From contig NC_065549.1 of NCBI RefSeq assembly GCF_022605725.1, positions 35,169,690-35,233,689 of the forward strand: a stretch of DNA of 64,000 bases, read 5' to 3'. The notes below the pieces were generated by a model. That model was not told the DNA's origin. It searched no databases and was given only the letters and a program-made list of their open reading frames with translations. Shown piece after piece: positions 21,617 through 32,769 of this stretch (position 1 is the first letter of the stretch; every line of letters begins with the position of its first letter). The position numbers and the translations under genes were made by a program. This DNA comes from Anthonomus grandis grandis. Taxonomy: Eukaryota; Arthropoda; Insecta; Coleoptera; Curculionidae.

Positions 21617-23040
21617 TTATAAGTTTTTAATTTTTTATAAGTTTTTTGTTTAGTTATTCGGATTATTATTTCGTTATTTCGGATTATTATTATGTTATTT
21701 TTTTTCGGATTATTAATATTCGGATTAGTTATTCGGATCTATGTCTACTTTCTGCCTTTTTAAAAAAATATTTATAATATAAAGGTTAATTACCTTAAAT
21801 TAGGGTTTTTGTCTTTTACTTTTTGAACCTGTATTTTGCTCGAAGTAAATAGTAAATTAGGTTAAAACAAATCCTTCACAGTAAACCATATTTGCCAAAG
21901 AGCAATAACAGAGTAAAATCAATAAAAAAGGGAGACTAGCACTATCGGGAAAGATAGACAGAGATCGAATATCCCATTAATTTATTTTAAAAAAGGACAC
22001 AACTAAATTCCTATTTGTCTGGATTGTGTCGCGTTACAGTAGAATACGCATTTCAAATATTAAATTGAAATAAATGTTATATAGTAAATCAATATTTAAT
22101 AATATTGCGTATTACATTTGAGTGTGAAACATGGGCTGCGAACGACACTTTTAATGCATCGTATTATGTCCGCTTCTACAGAATTATCAAATTATTTTAT
22201 ATGCAGTTTAATAAAATATATTTTATTATAAAACTTTTTTTACTCTAGGTTATATTGGACAAGTACTTATATGCTAAAATACTTGTCTTGTTTATATGCT
22301 AAGTAGTTATATGCTATAAGAACTTGTCCATAATGACCTCGAATTAATCTAAAAAAAAACAGTAAAGCACAAAACACACTGCACAGGCAGGCGCTTCGGA
22401 AAAGCAGGGAGGAAAAGACTAACAATTAAAATAAAAGAAACGCTAACTTGTTCCACTTGAGGAGTTTTCCTGAAAAGCGTTTCTCTTTTGTTTTACCAGC
22501 CTGTCCGTAGGGAGAGACCTTTCAACAGTTTTTCACTGTTTTAAATAAACAACACGACGCATCAGCTTATTGCCAGTAAATGGAATGGCAAGGTCATTAG
22601 ACAAATTAAGATATAAAGATTTAAATAATTAAATCAATTATTTCTTAAAGGGACTAAGTGATATTAAGAAGTTTTGAGAAAAATGTTTTATTTACGTTTT
22701 TATTTTTTAACCTTTTGACATTTTAAATTGATTATTCGTTTTTTTATTAGTATGGTTCGGTTAAAGGTGTAAATTAATGAAATCAATGTAGAATTTTGGT
22801 TTTTTTTTATTAGACAGATTTTTCAAAAAAATTAACTTAGGTCCTTTCAGAAATATACTTACATTTTATTAAACAAATTTACTTTTTTAGGTTTTTATAC
22901 AATCTCCTAATATGGTAATTTTATTGTGAAAAACAGCCACAAAAACATATACAAATTATCAAAATTAAAGTAATAATATAATACATATAAAAAATAGAAA
23001 TAAAACATTATTCTCAGAAAGCTTTAAACAAAATCGAAAA
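21617..23040. other. No gene; a few inverted repeats
   Basis: No coding frame recognised. Two foldbacks are visible: 22257-22329 (listed separately) and a weaker one around 22430-22495 in which AAAAGAAACGCT pairs with AGCGTTTCTCTTTT across about 30 nt. A run of TTCGGATTATTA-type repeats occurs at about 21655-21740. Confidence 0.4.
22257..22329. repeat. Inverted repeat, 15-bp arms
   Basis: GGACAAGTACTTATA at 22257-22271 pairs with TATAAGAACTTGTCC at 22315-22329 with one mismatch. The 43-nt loop contains further copies of ACTTGTC and TTATATGCTA. Possibly a small decayed foldback element. Confidence 0.5.
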
Positions 23041-23074
23041 ACCATGGTTTTCAGTTCTATTAAGATGGTTCAGA

Positions 23075-23830
23075 TTATTTAGCTTTGGATTTCTTGGTTT
23101 TCCAGGAATTTATTATGTGCACGTAAAATTCCTGCTTATCTTCTGGTACCCATTGATTAAGGCTTTGCAAATGGGCTATTTTTGTTTCCAAAATTGGCAC
23201 CATGTCTTCAGGATATGCTGGTATTTTGGGCCATTCAATACTAAATTGGCTGTTGTGTTTCGGTAAAGCCAAATTGAAGTGATTAACACCAAAAATGCTA
23301 TTAATATATTCCGATGCCCTTACATAACCTAAAGTTTCAGAGCTATATACATAATGATTAAACGTCGAAATTGCAAGAGAAGTTTTTTGAGATCAAGGAA
23401 CATTTCTTTTTTGAGATTCAGTAGACAGGCTTGTCTTTTTATAATACTTAGGCCACCATTGCTTAAAATCAAGAATCTCACTAGTTTTAACTTCTTTTAC
23501 ATTAAACTTGCGTTTGGCACTTGAATTAACAATAATTTCTGTGTACTTCTGAATTTCAAATATTCTGTCAAATTTTTTTAAGTATCTTTTTGTGACACCA
23601 AAATCCCTGTAACAGGGCAATTTTATTAAAGCACCTCATATCTGTAAGGGCCAAACATAATCTTATAATAGCATGGTTTTTATTTTGCCCAGGGCAGTTG
23701 TCACAAAAAAACTCTTTTATGTTGGGTGGTATGTTATTTTTTATATAATCAAGCAAAAAGGTGCATACTTCATTAGGATCCTTATTGGCCTGTTCCTCGT
23801 TATAAATATAAAAAAAAACAATTTTCCGTT
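23075..23830 (-). pseudogene. Unnamed transposase-like protein with DNCxGQNKN motif
   Basis: Minus strand from about 23820: VCTFLLDYIKNNIPPNIKEF, then FFCDNCPGQNKNHAIIRLCL and the stretch FNKIALLQGFW, a frame break at about 23600, then LKKFDRIFEIQKYTEIIVNS and LDFKQWWPKYYKK, and finally a C-terminus with FSIEWPKIPAYPEDMVPIL ending in KTKKSKAK. Proteins with a D-N-C-x-G-Q-N-K-N block are common, multicopy and uncharacterised in insect genomes and look transposase-like; I recall this from general knowledge and have not checked it. At least two breaks make it a pseudogene. The intended N-terminus is missing: the upstream DNA is the end of a pogo-type element. Confidence 0.6.
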
Positions 23831-23841
23831 TTAAGATTATG

Positions 23842-24482
23842 TACCGTAAAACGGGGCTACTTTGGCACACGGGGTAACTTTAGCAGAGCGTGCGCGCCTT
23901 TGTTTATATTAGGCTTGTTTGTCTAGTTTTAATATTCAATGTACGAGAGTTGTTCAGACAGGTCGGTATGTTCCGCGGCGCGAAATATGGTGTGAAATTA
24001 TAGTAGGTTGCCTGGATCGAGGCCCTATAAAAACTACACGAAACAAAATTTAGCGAATGTATTGCAAGCTGTTAGGGAAGGGAGGATGTCACAAGTACGA
24101 GCTTCCAAAACATGGAAAATACCTAGAGTTTATTGAAAATTTTATTACCAGATATAATATTAGCATTCGATTGGCATCTAATATTAAGCGTGCACGTGCT
24201 TCGGTTGGGCGCGACGGTATAATGAAGTTTTTCGATAACATTAAACCTGTTCTGGAGTCCATTTCTGCGAAACAAGTGTTTAACTATGATAAGACTAATT
24301 TCATAGATGATCCCGGGGCCAAAAAAGTTTTAGTTCGTAGGGGTACTAAAAGGGTTGAAGAACATTCGCGTTCAGCAATAAATGTAATAGTCTGCGGAAG
24401 CGCAAATGGAATCCTACTACCACCAATGGTAGTCATACCGGGTGGTAAAGTTTTATTTTCGTTTTTCCTAAATTATTTTTAA
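23842..24482 (+). pseudogene. pogo-type element: 5' end plus partial transposase
   Basis: The left end TACCGTAAAACGGGGCTACT looks like a transposon terminus and contains two 18-bp subrepeats (ACGGGGCTACTTTGGCAC at 23851, ACGGGGTAACTTTAGCAG at 23869). The transposase starts near 24010: PYKNYTKQNLANVLQAVREG and RMSQVRASKTWKIPRV (HTH). After a frame change and an apparent internal deletion it continues with FIENFITRYNISIRLASNI, ARASVGRDGIMKFFDNI and FNYDKTNFIDDPGAKKVLVR, which keeps the first catalytic D, then INVIVCGSANGILLPPMVV. The frame ends at 24480 without a second or third catalytic block. It is related to, but distinct from, the pogo-like relic at 9035-10330. Confidence 0.8.
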
Positions 24483-24514
24483 AATTATACCGATATTTAA
24501 ATCAAAATTGGTAT

Positions 24515-24750
24515 TTGAAGTTTGAAGCTGTAAATATTTTTAAGTTCCACAATTTTTTAAATAATTATTTGGCGGTGGCTTACCTACCTGCATCTCCTAA
24601 ATAACGTATGTCTCTAAAATATATGGTCTATTCTATGATCTAGTATTTACACACCGAGTTTGAAGGTGGTACAAAATGATTACCAGTTACTATGATTTTT
24701 TAAACTATTTGGAGGTGGCTTACACCCCTTCATCCCCTAAAAAAACATGA
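24515..24750. repeat. Two diverged tandem units of ~140 bp
   Basis: TTATTTGGCGGTGGCTTAC (about 24565) and CTATTTGGAGGTGGCTTAC (about 24705) are 140 bp apart, and similarity extends on both sides (GAAGTTTGAAGCTG against GAGTTTGAAGGTGG upstream, TGCATCTCCTAAATAAC against TTCATCCCCTAAAAAAAC downstream). The second copy is incomplete. Confidence 0.6.
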
Positions 24751-25112
24751 GAAAAAACGCGCACATATATCTCTGAGATATATGTTGCTTAGGTCTCGTT
24801 TACACTACGTCTACCAAATACTTAACCACACTTTGATAATAACATCGACGTTTTTGTAAATTCTTCACAGTCTTTAATTAAACTGTTATGATAATATATT
24901 ATGGAATTATTAATTTTTTGTTTGGTAGGCACTGTTTGGTAATACTATCATATTTGTTTCATTATTGTTTATTATTTATTTATGTATTTTTTGTAAGTGG
25001 ATAACTGTTGGAAATAGAGAGTTATTTTTTTCAAAGATACTCAAAAACACACAAAAATCAAACAATCTGCCATAGTTTAAATTTTAGCACCCAGTAAAAA
25101 TAATATTTAATT

Positions 25113-25503
25113 TCAAAGAATGAAAGCTAGCACGGACAGTAACATAGCAAAAGAATAGGTTAATCGGGATATTTCGTGACACGAAGCAGAATAAGTAAAG
25201 ATGGTACCTGTTACGTGTTTTATACTTGTATACGTGTTTTTTGGCTTCTTCAGGGCAGGACAACCAGAAAACCAAAGGAAAAAGTGAAAAAAAAACATAA
25301 GGGATAACGAACAGAAGCAAAAAACCAACTTGTGTAATCAGCTCTATTAACTTCGCTTTTGGAGAAAAAGTACAGCATCCACACTAAGGAAGCATGTGTG
25401 TGATACAGCTACCTGTGTGACACAACCTTAATCCGAGTCAATCAAAGAACAGATTCAAAGAATAAAAGCTAGCACGGACGGTAAAATGCCAAAAGAATAG
25501 GTT
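25113..25503. repeat. Satellite-like repeat, ~342-bp unit
   Basis: TCAAAGAATGAAAGCTAGCACGG at 25113 recurs as TCAAAGAATAAAAGCTAGCA at 25455, giving a 342-bp period with the second unit cut after about 50 bp. Inside the unit are AAAGATGGTACCTG, CAGGGCAGGACAACCAGAAA and TTGTGTAATCAGCTCTAT. All three recur in two further units at 34960-35500. Confidence 0.75.
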
Positions 25504-25505
25504 AA

Positions 25506-26100
25506 AAAATACTTACTAGACACCTGTTTAAATGATTTTTAATAATTAAACATATAAACACACTTCTTGGTATAAGCGTAAAAAAAACACGAAAATTTGG
25601 AAAAATAATTATTTTTCTCAGAAAACACAATTTAGTCCCCATAACTCAAAAATCAAAAAATATACAAATTTGAAATTTGGATCAAAGTTTAATTATTTAA
25701 TTTCATTACACGCCAATTTCAACAAATCGTTTTTAAAAGTAATAGAATTACTTGAGAGCCAAATGCTTATTTCCATGCATAACTTAAATGCACATAAATA
25801 ACTTTTTAATAACCATTTTTCTTAGTTCCGATATCAAGCAAATCTAACAATCCAACAATTTTTGGCAAGAAACTTTCGTTTGTAGAGGTCTGCAATTATC
25901 TGAAAGTGGTTTACATATTTCTTATTTATTATAGAAAAAAGTTTTATTTAGATCCTTTGGGAGTTGTAGCCGTATACTTATATTTTTTTAATATCTAACA
26001 AAAGAATTAGTAAAATGTTTTATAAAAATCATCGTTAGAATGTACGCTAAATATCCGAAACATTGGGTCATAAATGGTACCTAAATGGTATATTTCTGAC
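25506..26100. other. No gene recognised
   Basis: AT-rich sequence with no readable family or repeat structure between the satellite remnant and the next transposon end. Confidence 0.4.
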
Positions 26101-26103
26101 ATG

Positions 26104-26699
26104 TCCTTTGTTATCTATACAGGGTGTTCATTTGAAAACTTCCCACCACGGATTTAGCGAAAACCACGGTTTAAAAAAAAACGACGAATTACGTCAAAAG
26201 GTTTGTCAAGGGGGACAACTTTCTAACCTAAAATTTCTTCACCCCCTTTCACCCTCTGCCCCCCAGGGTCCCTCCCCTTAAAAATTTTAAATGGCAAGAG
26301 GTATCGAGTAATAGCTTGTTTAAAAGGTCTTTCGAAGTCTTTTATTTTGACGTTTAATTTTTCTAAATCGGTCGATTCGTTTTCGAGAAAATTAGAAAAA
26401 TCTTTGTTTATCTTAATTTGTTCAGATAGAAAACAAAAACATGAAAATATCAGTTTTTATTTTAATAAGTGTTCAAAATGTTGCCCGTTTTTGGCCAAAC
26501 AATAATATAGGCGATGTTTAAATTCCTGATGGACATTTTCAAAAACATGTTGTGGGATATCATGGCAGCTGTCGATGATGTGTTGACGAAGTTCATCCAA
26601 ACTTTCAGGTTGGGGAGTAAACACAATAGATTTCAAATGACCCCATAGAAAAAAGTCTAACGGCGTTATATCAGGAGATCTGGCAGGCCATTCGACATC
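26104..26699 (-). pseudogene. Truncated DDE transposon: left end plus transposase C-terminus
   Basis: The left end TACAGGGTGTTCATTTGAAA resembles the termini of the other long-TIR elements in the window. On the minus strand the transposase enters at 26699 with EWPARSPDITPLDFF, the third-D block. One missing base in the following LWGHLK codons shifts the frame. It then reads FTPQPESLDELRQHIIDSCH, then HVFENVHQEFKHRLYYCLAK, and stops at about 26458. The other end and the first two catalytic blocks are absent: at about 26700 the sequence changes abruptly into LINE RT on the plus strand. Confidence 0.82.
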
Positions 26700-27960
26700 T
26701 TATTAATAGTAAAGAGATTGGTTTCAAGAAAAATAAAAGCACTGAGGATGCTGTGTTTTGTTGGTACCGAGATATACTATCTAAAATGCAGCAAAGTAAA
26801 AATGCATCTCAATCTATATGGATTTTGCTAAAGCATTCGACACGGTCTCTCACTCCTTGCTATTAAAAAAACTGGACCGTATTGGAGTGAGAGGCCGTGT
26901 GTCAGATCTTTTTAAATCATATTTGCAAAATTGGGTCCAAAAAGTGCAATGTAATGATACATTGAGTAGCGGGACGGTCATTAGCACTGGAGTACCTTAA
27001 GGCACAGTCCTGGGACCAGTTTTATTTTTAGTTTATATTAATGAATTGGTTCAATTACTGAAGAATGATTTGATTATTTGCTTTGCCGATGATACTGCAG
27101 TGACATTTACAGACAACAATTGGGAAAATCTATTTTTAAAAACTGAACAAGGCCTTTTATTTATAGCATTTTACAAAATTGGATAAGTAGCAATAAAATA
27201 AGCCTAAATGTTGTAAAAACTAAATTTATAGCATTTTCATTAATGGCTGACAGTCAACCCGAACAATTTGGAATTAAAATTCACGCCACAACCTGTAATT
27301 TATTAAATATTACTTGTACCTGTCCAAGTATACAGAAAACGAATAAAATTAAATATCTAGGCTTATATATTGATCAACATCTTCGCTGGAATGAGCACGC
27401 TATCAAAACGGCGAAAAAAGTTCGAAAACTATATTACAAATTTTACCAGCTTCGAAACATTCTAAATGGAAAAAACAATAAAAATTGTTTATAATTCCCT
27501 TGTAGAGTCTATTTTAAGATACTGTTTACCAATTTAAGGTGGTCTTCGCAAAACTGCATTGCAGATTTTAAAGGTGTGCCAAAACACAATCTTAAAGATA
27601 ATTCTATACAAAAATAGCTAGTATCCTACAATTAATCTTAATTTTGAATTTAGTGTTTTAAACCTTAGAGGATTATTTGTAATTACAAGTCTTTATTTCC
27701 AAAAAAAACTACAACATATTTTCACTGAGCTTGATCATCTAAAAGAAATAATAAAATACAATCAACTTTTTTTAACAAATTTCATTTACAAAGAAATATA
27801 TTATTTTTGCTTCCGAAAATTCTTAGGATTTTACCGCAAAATTCAAAAATAAAAATTGAGGGAAGTCATAACCAAAAAAATTTAAATATTGAATTATCAC
27901 AGCTTATTACACGAACTTATAATAGTTGTAAAAAGTTATTGATAAAGTAATTTAAAGTGT
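26700..27960 (+). pseudogene. LINE reverse transcriptase (Jockey-like)
   Basis: Reads SKEIGFKKNKSTEDAVFCWY, then after a shift MDFAKAFDTVSHSLLLKKLD, GTVISTGVP followed by a TAA and GTVLGPVLFLVYINELVQLL, then IICFADDTAVTFTDNNWENL, which is a complete catalytic FADD. Further on come KTNKIKYLGLYIDQHLRWNE, KKVRKLYYKFYQL and decayed C-terminal sequence to about 27960. Three or more breaks. The junction at about 26700 with the DDE fragment shows no TSD that I could identify. Confidence 0.83.
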
Positions 27961-30900
27961 ATTTGTTAATTATTCTTGATTATCAGTTTACGTAGTTGCC
28001 ATTTTGTTATAAATTTATAATACCATGAGAGTCGATTCACCTGTTTTGCAATTTTGTTTAAATTTTTAACTTCCTCCAAGTTACTAATTGTGCCTTCTCG
28101 GCTCCTCTGCTTCTTATAGTAGAATTACATATTTATTTACAAAAGAAACAAAAACTCTTTTTGTCCTTGTATCAATGTAGGAAATGAACAATTTTGAACA
28201 CAGGCCTAATTTGTGGTCTAGTAAAATTTTTCGTTTCATTCTAATAAATTCATTGTTTAATTGAGATAATATAAAAAATAAGAATCAGATTAATAATTGT
28301 AAAAAAATATCTATAGTTGGTACTATGAATTATATTATAACTTTTAAGTTGTGTCTTCAAATTAGATTGTGCATTTGTGAAAATTTTCGTAATATATTGT
28401 TGTATTGCATTGTATTGCCTTATAATGAATATTGCTTTAGTTTTATGCTAATTAAAATAATTTATTATACATTTTCTTTCCTTTTGTTAAAATTGAGTAA
28501 TTACAGACAACGTAGAATACTAAGCCTGTTTATCTACAAAATAACCGCGTACGCTTAACTCAGCCAATGTTCATAGTAGTACTATGGTTGGAACCTTTAG
28601 TGTTGCACTCAAATCACAAAACAATTTACGACTAACCAAAACTCTTTTACTCCCCACCTCGAATATTAACACTGTATTAATGGATTTTCATGGATACTTA
28701 GTAGGTATGAGAATGTAGTTAAATTAGATAACAATTTTAAAAACGGAAATAATTGTGATATCCTGTGGTTTTCTGTTGAGTGAGTTTCGATTCTATTTGA
28801 TATTGACTTGTAGTATAATTTGAATTAAGATATATACAAATTTTACAATTGTTGGTAAGTTTTCCATTTTAATATATAAATACATGTTTAAGTTTTTGTT
28901 CTTCTACCCAATCATTATTATTACAAATTTTTTAAAATTTTGCAAAAACATAGCTAAATCGACATATTATATATCTCTATTATCCCTATGTATAAGACCC
29001 ATATTCTTATCTATCGGCAAATCTTTACAATCGTCCCAAAAGTTCTCAAATATAAAGAGCGATGCTTCTGAAAATGCTCTCTTTTCCATCAGATAGAGAA
29101 TATATTCCTGTGTTGGTGTACCAAAATAAATCAATCGGGCCAAAATATAAAGGGGGGTAAGGAATATAGGATAATATAAAGGAAGATCAGCGGAGAAAGA
29201 GACTCCATCAGTTGATGCGATACGGCCACATTGTTACACTAAACTACCGCGTTATATTTTCGAATTTATCTAGGGAAAATCATCCTAGGGTATTGTATGT
29301 CGGAAGCACGTAAAGTGGCTCTCAAAAGTTCCGTACCTGTTTTTGAGACATTTCTCTGTATCTTTTGGGTTTTAAGTTTCAGATTACCAAGATATAGTAA
29401 ACAGAAATATATGTTATTTTGTTTTGTAATTAATTATTTAATTTTTATTAATGTAAACTTAAGAATTAATATTTCACAGAGATATTAAATCAAAATGTTT
29501 ATTAATTTGTTTTTTTGCATTAGTTATGTATCATTATCCTATACACAATCAATAAATCAAATGGTTTTTGAGATATGTAAAACAAATATATTTGCAGTTC
29601 GTCAAAAATTCATAATTGCCTATTTGAAGGTTCATTGATTTTCCTATTTATAATTTTCCTATAATTCATCGATGTAGCTCCTTAGAACTTTCTTTTTATT
29701 TTTGTATTTTAGTTGCATAGTTTAGGTTGGGAAATCGATTATTAAGCATAGAAAGTGCTTAAAGGCGAAATATGCAAGGCGCATGAATATAATTCGTGCG
29801 CTCTGTTACTCGCCTGCTATATCTCGCCTGCTCGCTGAACATTGGATGCACTTTACAAAGAGTGGCAATTATACTTTCACCATATTGACAATAATGTTTG
29901 ATAATCAGGACGCATTGTTCTACCGTTTAGTTCTCCATATTTACTAAGTCCTATCTGTCAACTCTCAACCCTTTACAATAATATGGTATTTTTAATACGA
30001 GCAGAAATGCCATGTGTATATAGAGCTTATCGTTCTTTAAGTTGTGCTCCTTTAGTTCATATCTAGTTATAGTTAGTTCCTTCTTGTTCTCCTTAAGAAA
30101 TTATGGTTTTTAGCAAAGGGATTTTTTGTGGAGCGTAGACAGTTATTTTTGTTGTTTACTTTTGAATTGACTTGATCTTAGGGCATTTGAGGACTTTGCC
30201 GATACGCCATTTCCCTTCGTTTTCTCTTGTGAATGTCTTAATAGGAGAATTTTGTTCTGCTATTTGCCTTTATTGTTTTTTTCAGAATTCTATGCGGGTT
30301 TTGCGTTGGCATTTTAGCTTTACTTTTTTTTTGTAGGAACACAATTCTAGATTGTTCTTAGAGTTTTTAATTGTGGCCGCACGTTATTTTACAAATGTTA
30401 CCCTTTAAAGTGGTCTAGTTGCATTTGAAATTTTGATGTAGTTGTACTTTTGATTGGGAATCATAATCTCGCCCAACAATTTTTTATAACAACCTTCAGG
30501 AGTTTATCTAATTTATTTATTTTTTTTGGTTTTGATTTACCTTTTGGGTAAACATGTTGCCGATGCCTTGACCGGTATTTGAGTTGAATTTTGTGAACTT
30601 TTGGATCCTCAACACTATGACAACTATTTTCTTTACCTTACCCCTACACCCGATACCTGGTTAACCCTAGCTAAGTGCCCTAGCTTTAAATCAATACTAA
30701 ATAGTTATCTGTTGTTTTACTTATTTTTTTTTTTCACCTACCAATAATCTATTTTGTTTTAAATGTAATATTGTTGACTACATTTAAATTTCCTTAATTT
30801 AATACGTACCTTGTAGAGTTTTATTTTATTAAATATATTTCGTCCCCTTAATGCGAAAACCACGAATTTTAATTTGCTCAACTCGAACAGTGACCAATTC

Positions 30901-31732
30901 TAATTATACATCAGCACTTAAAAAAAAGGTATATTTTTAGTACTCATTCCAATATTAAAGGGAAGTTTTCTCAAAATTTTCACATTCGCGGTTTTAGAAC
31001 TGGAGGGACGATTTAAGTTTTGCAAATTAGTGGTACTACCTGTAAAACACGCATGAACATACTCCACTATAAAGGGGTAAAACAAAGTAGAATTTATTAA
31101 TTTAGTAAGCTGTTCCATTCTTTTTTTTTAATTGAGAGGTAATTGTACTGGGTACTCAATGATGTAAACGAAATATTTTAACTAAGTTGATTATGATTTC
31201 TATTCTGCACAAAAGCTTCTTTAATAGCTAGAAGTGGAAATAAATGCTTGGCCAGTAAAATATTTAATTTTAATTTTATTTTTCTGTATTTTTCTTCTTT
31301 TTAGTAACGTTTTGAATGACGCCTTAGGACCTTTAACTAAAATTTCGGTGGTGCTTATTATTATTTCGAAAGTTAAAGTTAACTTTTATTTAACTCTTGA
31401 GTAGAGTAAAATATTGAGTGGTATATCTAATTTAGTTGGGCACAAAAACGACCTTCCAGGACTTTAAGATTTCTATGTTGTTTTTTAACAATTTCAACCC
31501 TTAAAAATTTGGATAGTTAAATATCTTAAATTAGGAACATTAATTTTGAGTACCAGTAAGACAGTAAAATTGCATCAAATATTTAAGCGGTAATTACTGG
31601 AATTTAAGATAACTTAACCTTGATTGAAATATGCATTGCTTCACTTTGCGGGTAACAAGGCGTCACAACGTAGTAATTAAAGGGTAACAATATTTAAAAT
31701 TATTTAAAATAATAAACTGCTCTCAGAAAAAA
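27961..31732. other. 3.8 kb without recognisable genes
   Basis: Mostly AT-rich sequence. Open frames of 60-77 codons occur but look like chance. Around 29130-29300 a polypurine stretch (AAAGGGGGGTAAGG) and a GC-richer patch could be LTR debris, and at about 30545 one frame reads LGKHVADALTG, faintly like the ADAL[ST]R motif at the end of retroelement RNase H. Neither is enough for a call. Confidence 0.35.
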
Positions 31733-31800
31733 TATTTCTCTAATATATATCTCTAATAATATTATCTCTAATAATATATCTCTAATAATTTCCCTAATAT
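31733..31800. repeat. Short tandem array of TCTCTAATAATAT
   Basis: About four imperfect units of TCTCTAATAATAT-type sequence in a row. No link to a mobile element was seen. Confidence 0.7.
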
Positions 31801-32765
31801 GACCATTTTTATTATAGTTGATAACCGTTGGTTTTGATCAAATTTTAAATACGAGCGGATGCATAGATAACTAGCAAAATACACTAAACATTTTGAGAGG
31901 CTCTGTAGCAAAAACAATCTGAATTTTATCGCGCCTACTTGATCTGAGTGAAGCGGTGCTGTTCTTTATGCATACCGCGATGGTAGAAAAAGACATTAGC
32001 AATCCTCCCTGGGAGCTATATTCTTTTATGCGTTTAGCGACACAATGTAAAAGAGATGCCTATTGTCCTCAATGTTCCTTAGTATAATCCTTATCATTAT
32101 AGGTTAGATCTTTGGAGAAGTTTCCGGTAATATTGTCGGTTTAAATTTATAACTTGTTGGTTGTATCAAACATAGGTATAAAAAATATTTTTAGATTTTT
32201 AATTTTTTTTAAAAAGGTAAAAGTTGACACACTTTGTAATTGTACAAAATGAGGCAAGAAAAACTTTTCATCTTGATTTTTTGAGATATTGCCTAAAATA
32301 AATAATGCGCACGAGTCGATATTTCATATAAGAAGGATAAATTTTTCTTATGTTTTAAGGCTTTACATTTTAAATGGAAAGAGAGGTCGCAAAATAATTC
32401 ACCTCATCTTAAAGGATTTTACGGTCAAAAAATTTACGACCTGATTGGTGGAGGCTGTCCATATTAAGATTAATATTTGTTCATAACTCATATCTATTAC
32501 GCTAAACATTTTTTCTTGTTAAACAAACTGTTGAATAATAAAACGGTTTCATAAATCAAAGGATATGACCAGAATTAAAAAAAATCATCATATCAAAAGA
32601 ACTGAGTTTTCATTTCAATTTTAGAAGCAAATATGCATATTTACTAAATCCAAAGATGTTTTAACCATGAATTAAATAATAATTAAAACTAAATACTGCT
32701 TTGTCAGAATCTTAAGCAACTGTGAAAGATCAAGTCAAAAATTTTGATACTTCGTATTTGTACTT
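31801..32765. other. No gene recognised
   Basis: AT-rich, with one slightly GC-richer patch at 31900-32000 that I could not assign to any family. It ends where the RTE-like LINE becomes readable. Confidence 0.35.
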
Positions 32766-32769
32766 ATTT

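Noticed and set aside
28884..29096. Small membrane protein gene (70 codons)
   Set aside because: No conservation evidence, no family, and similar hydrophobic frames are expected by chance in AT-rich DNA.
30530..30640. Retroelement RNase H end (LGKHVADALTG)
   Set aside because: Only a handful of residues resemble the motif, and no RT or integrase is readable on either side.
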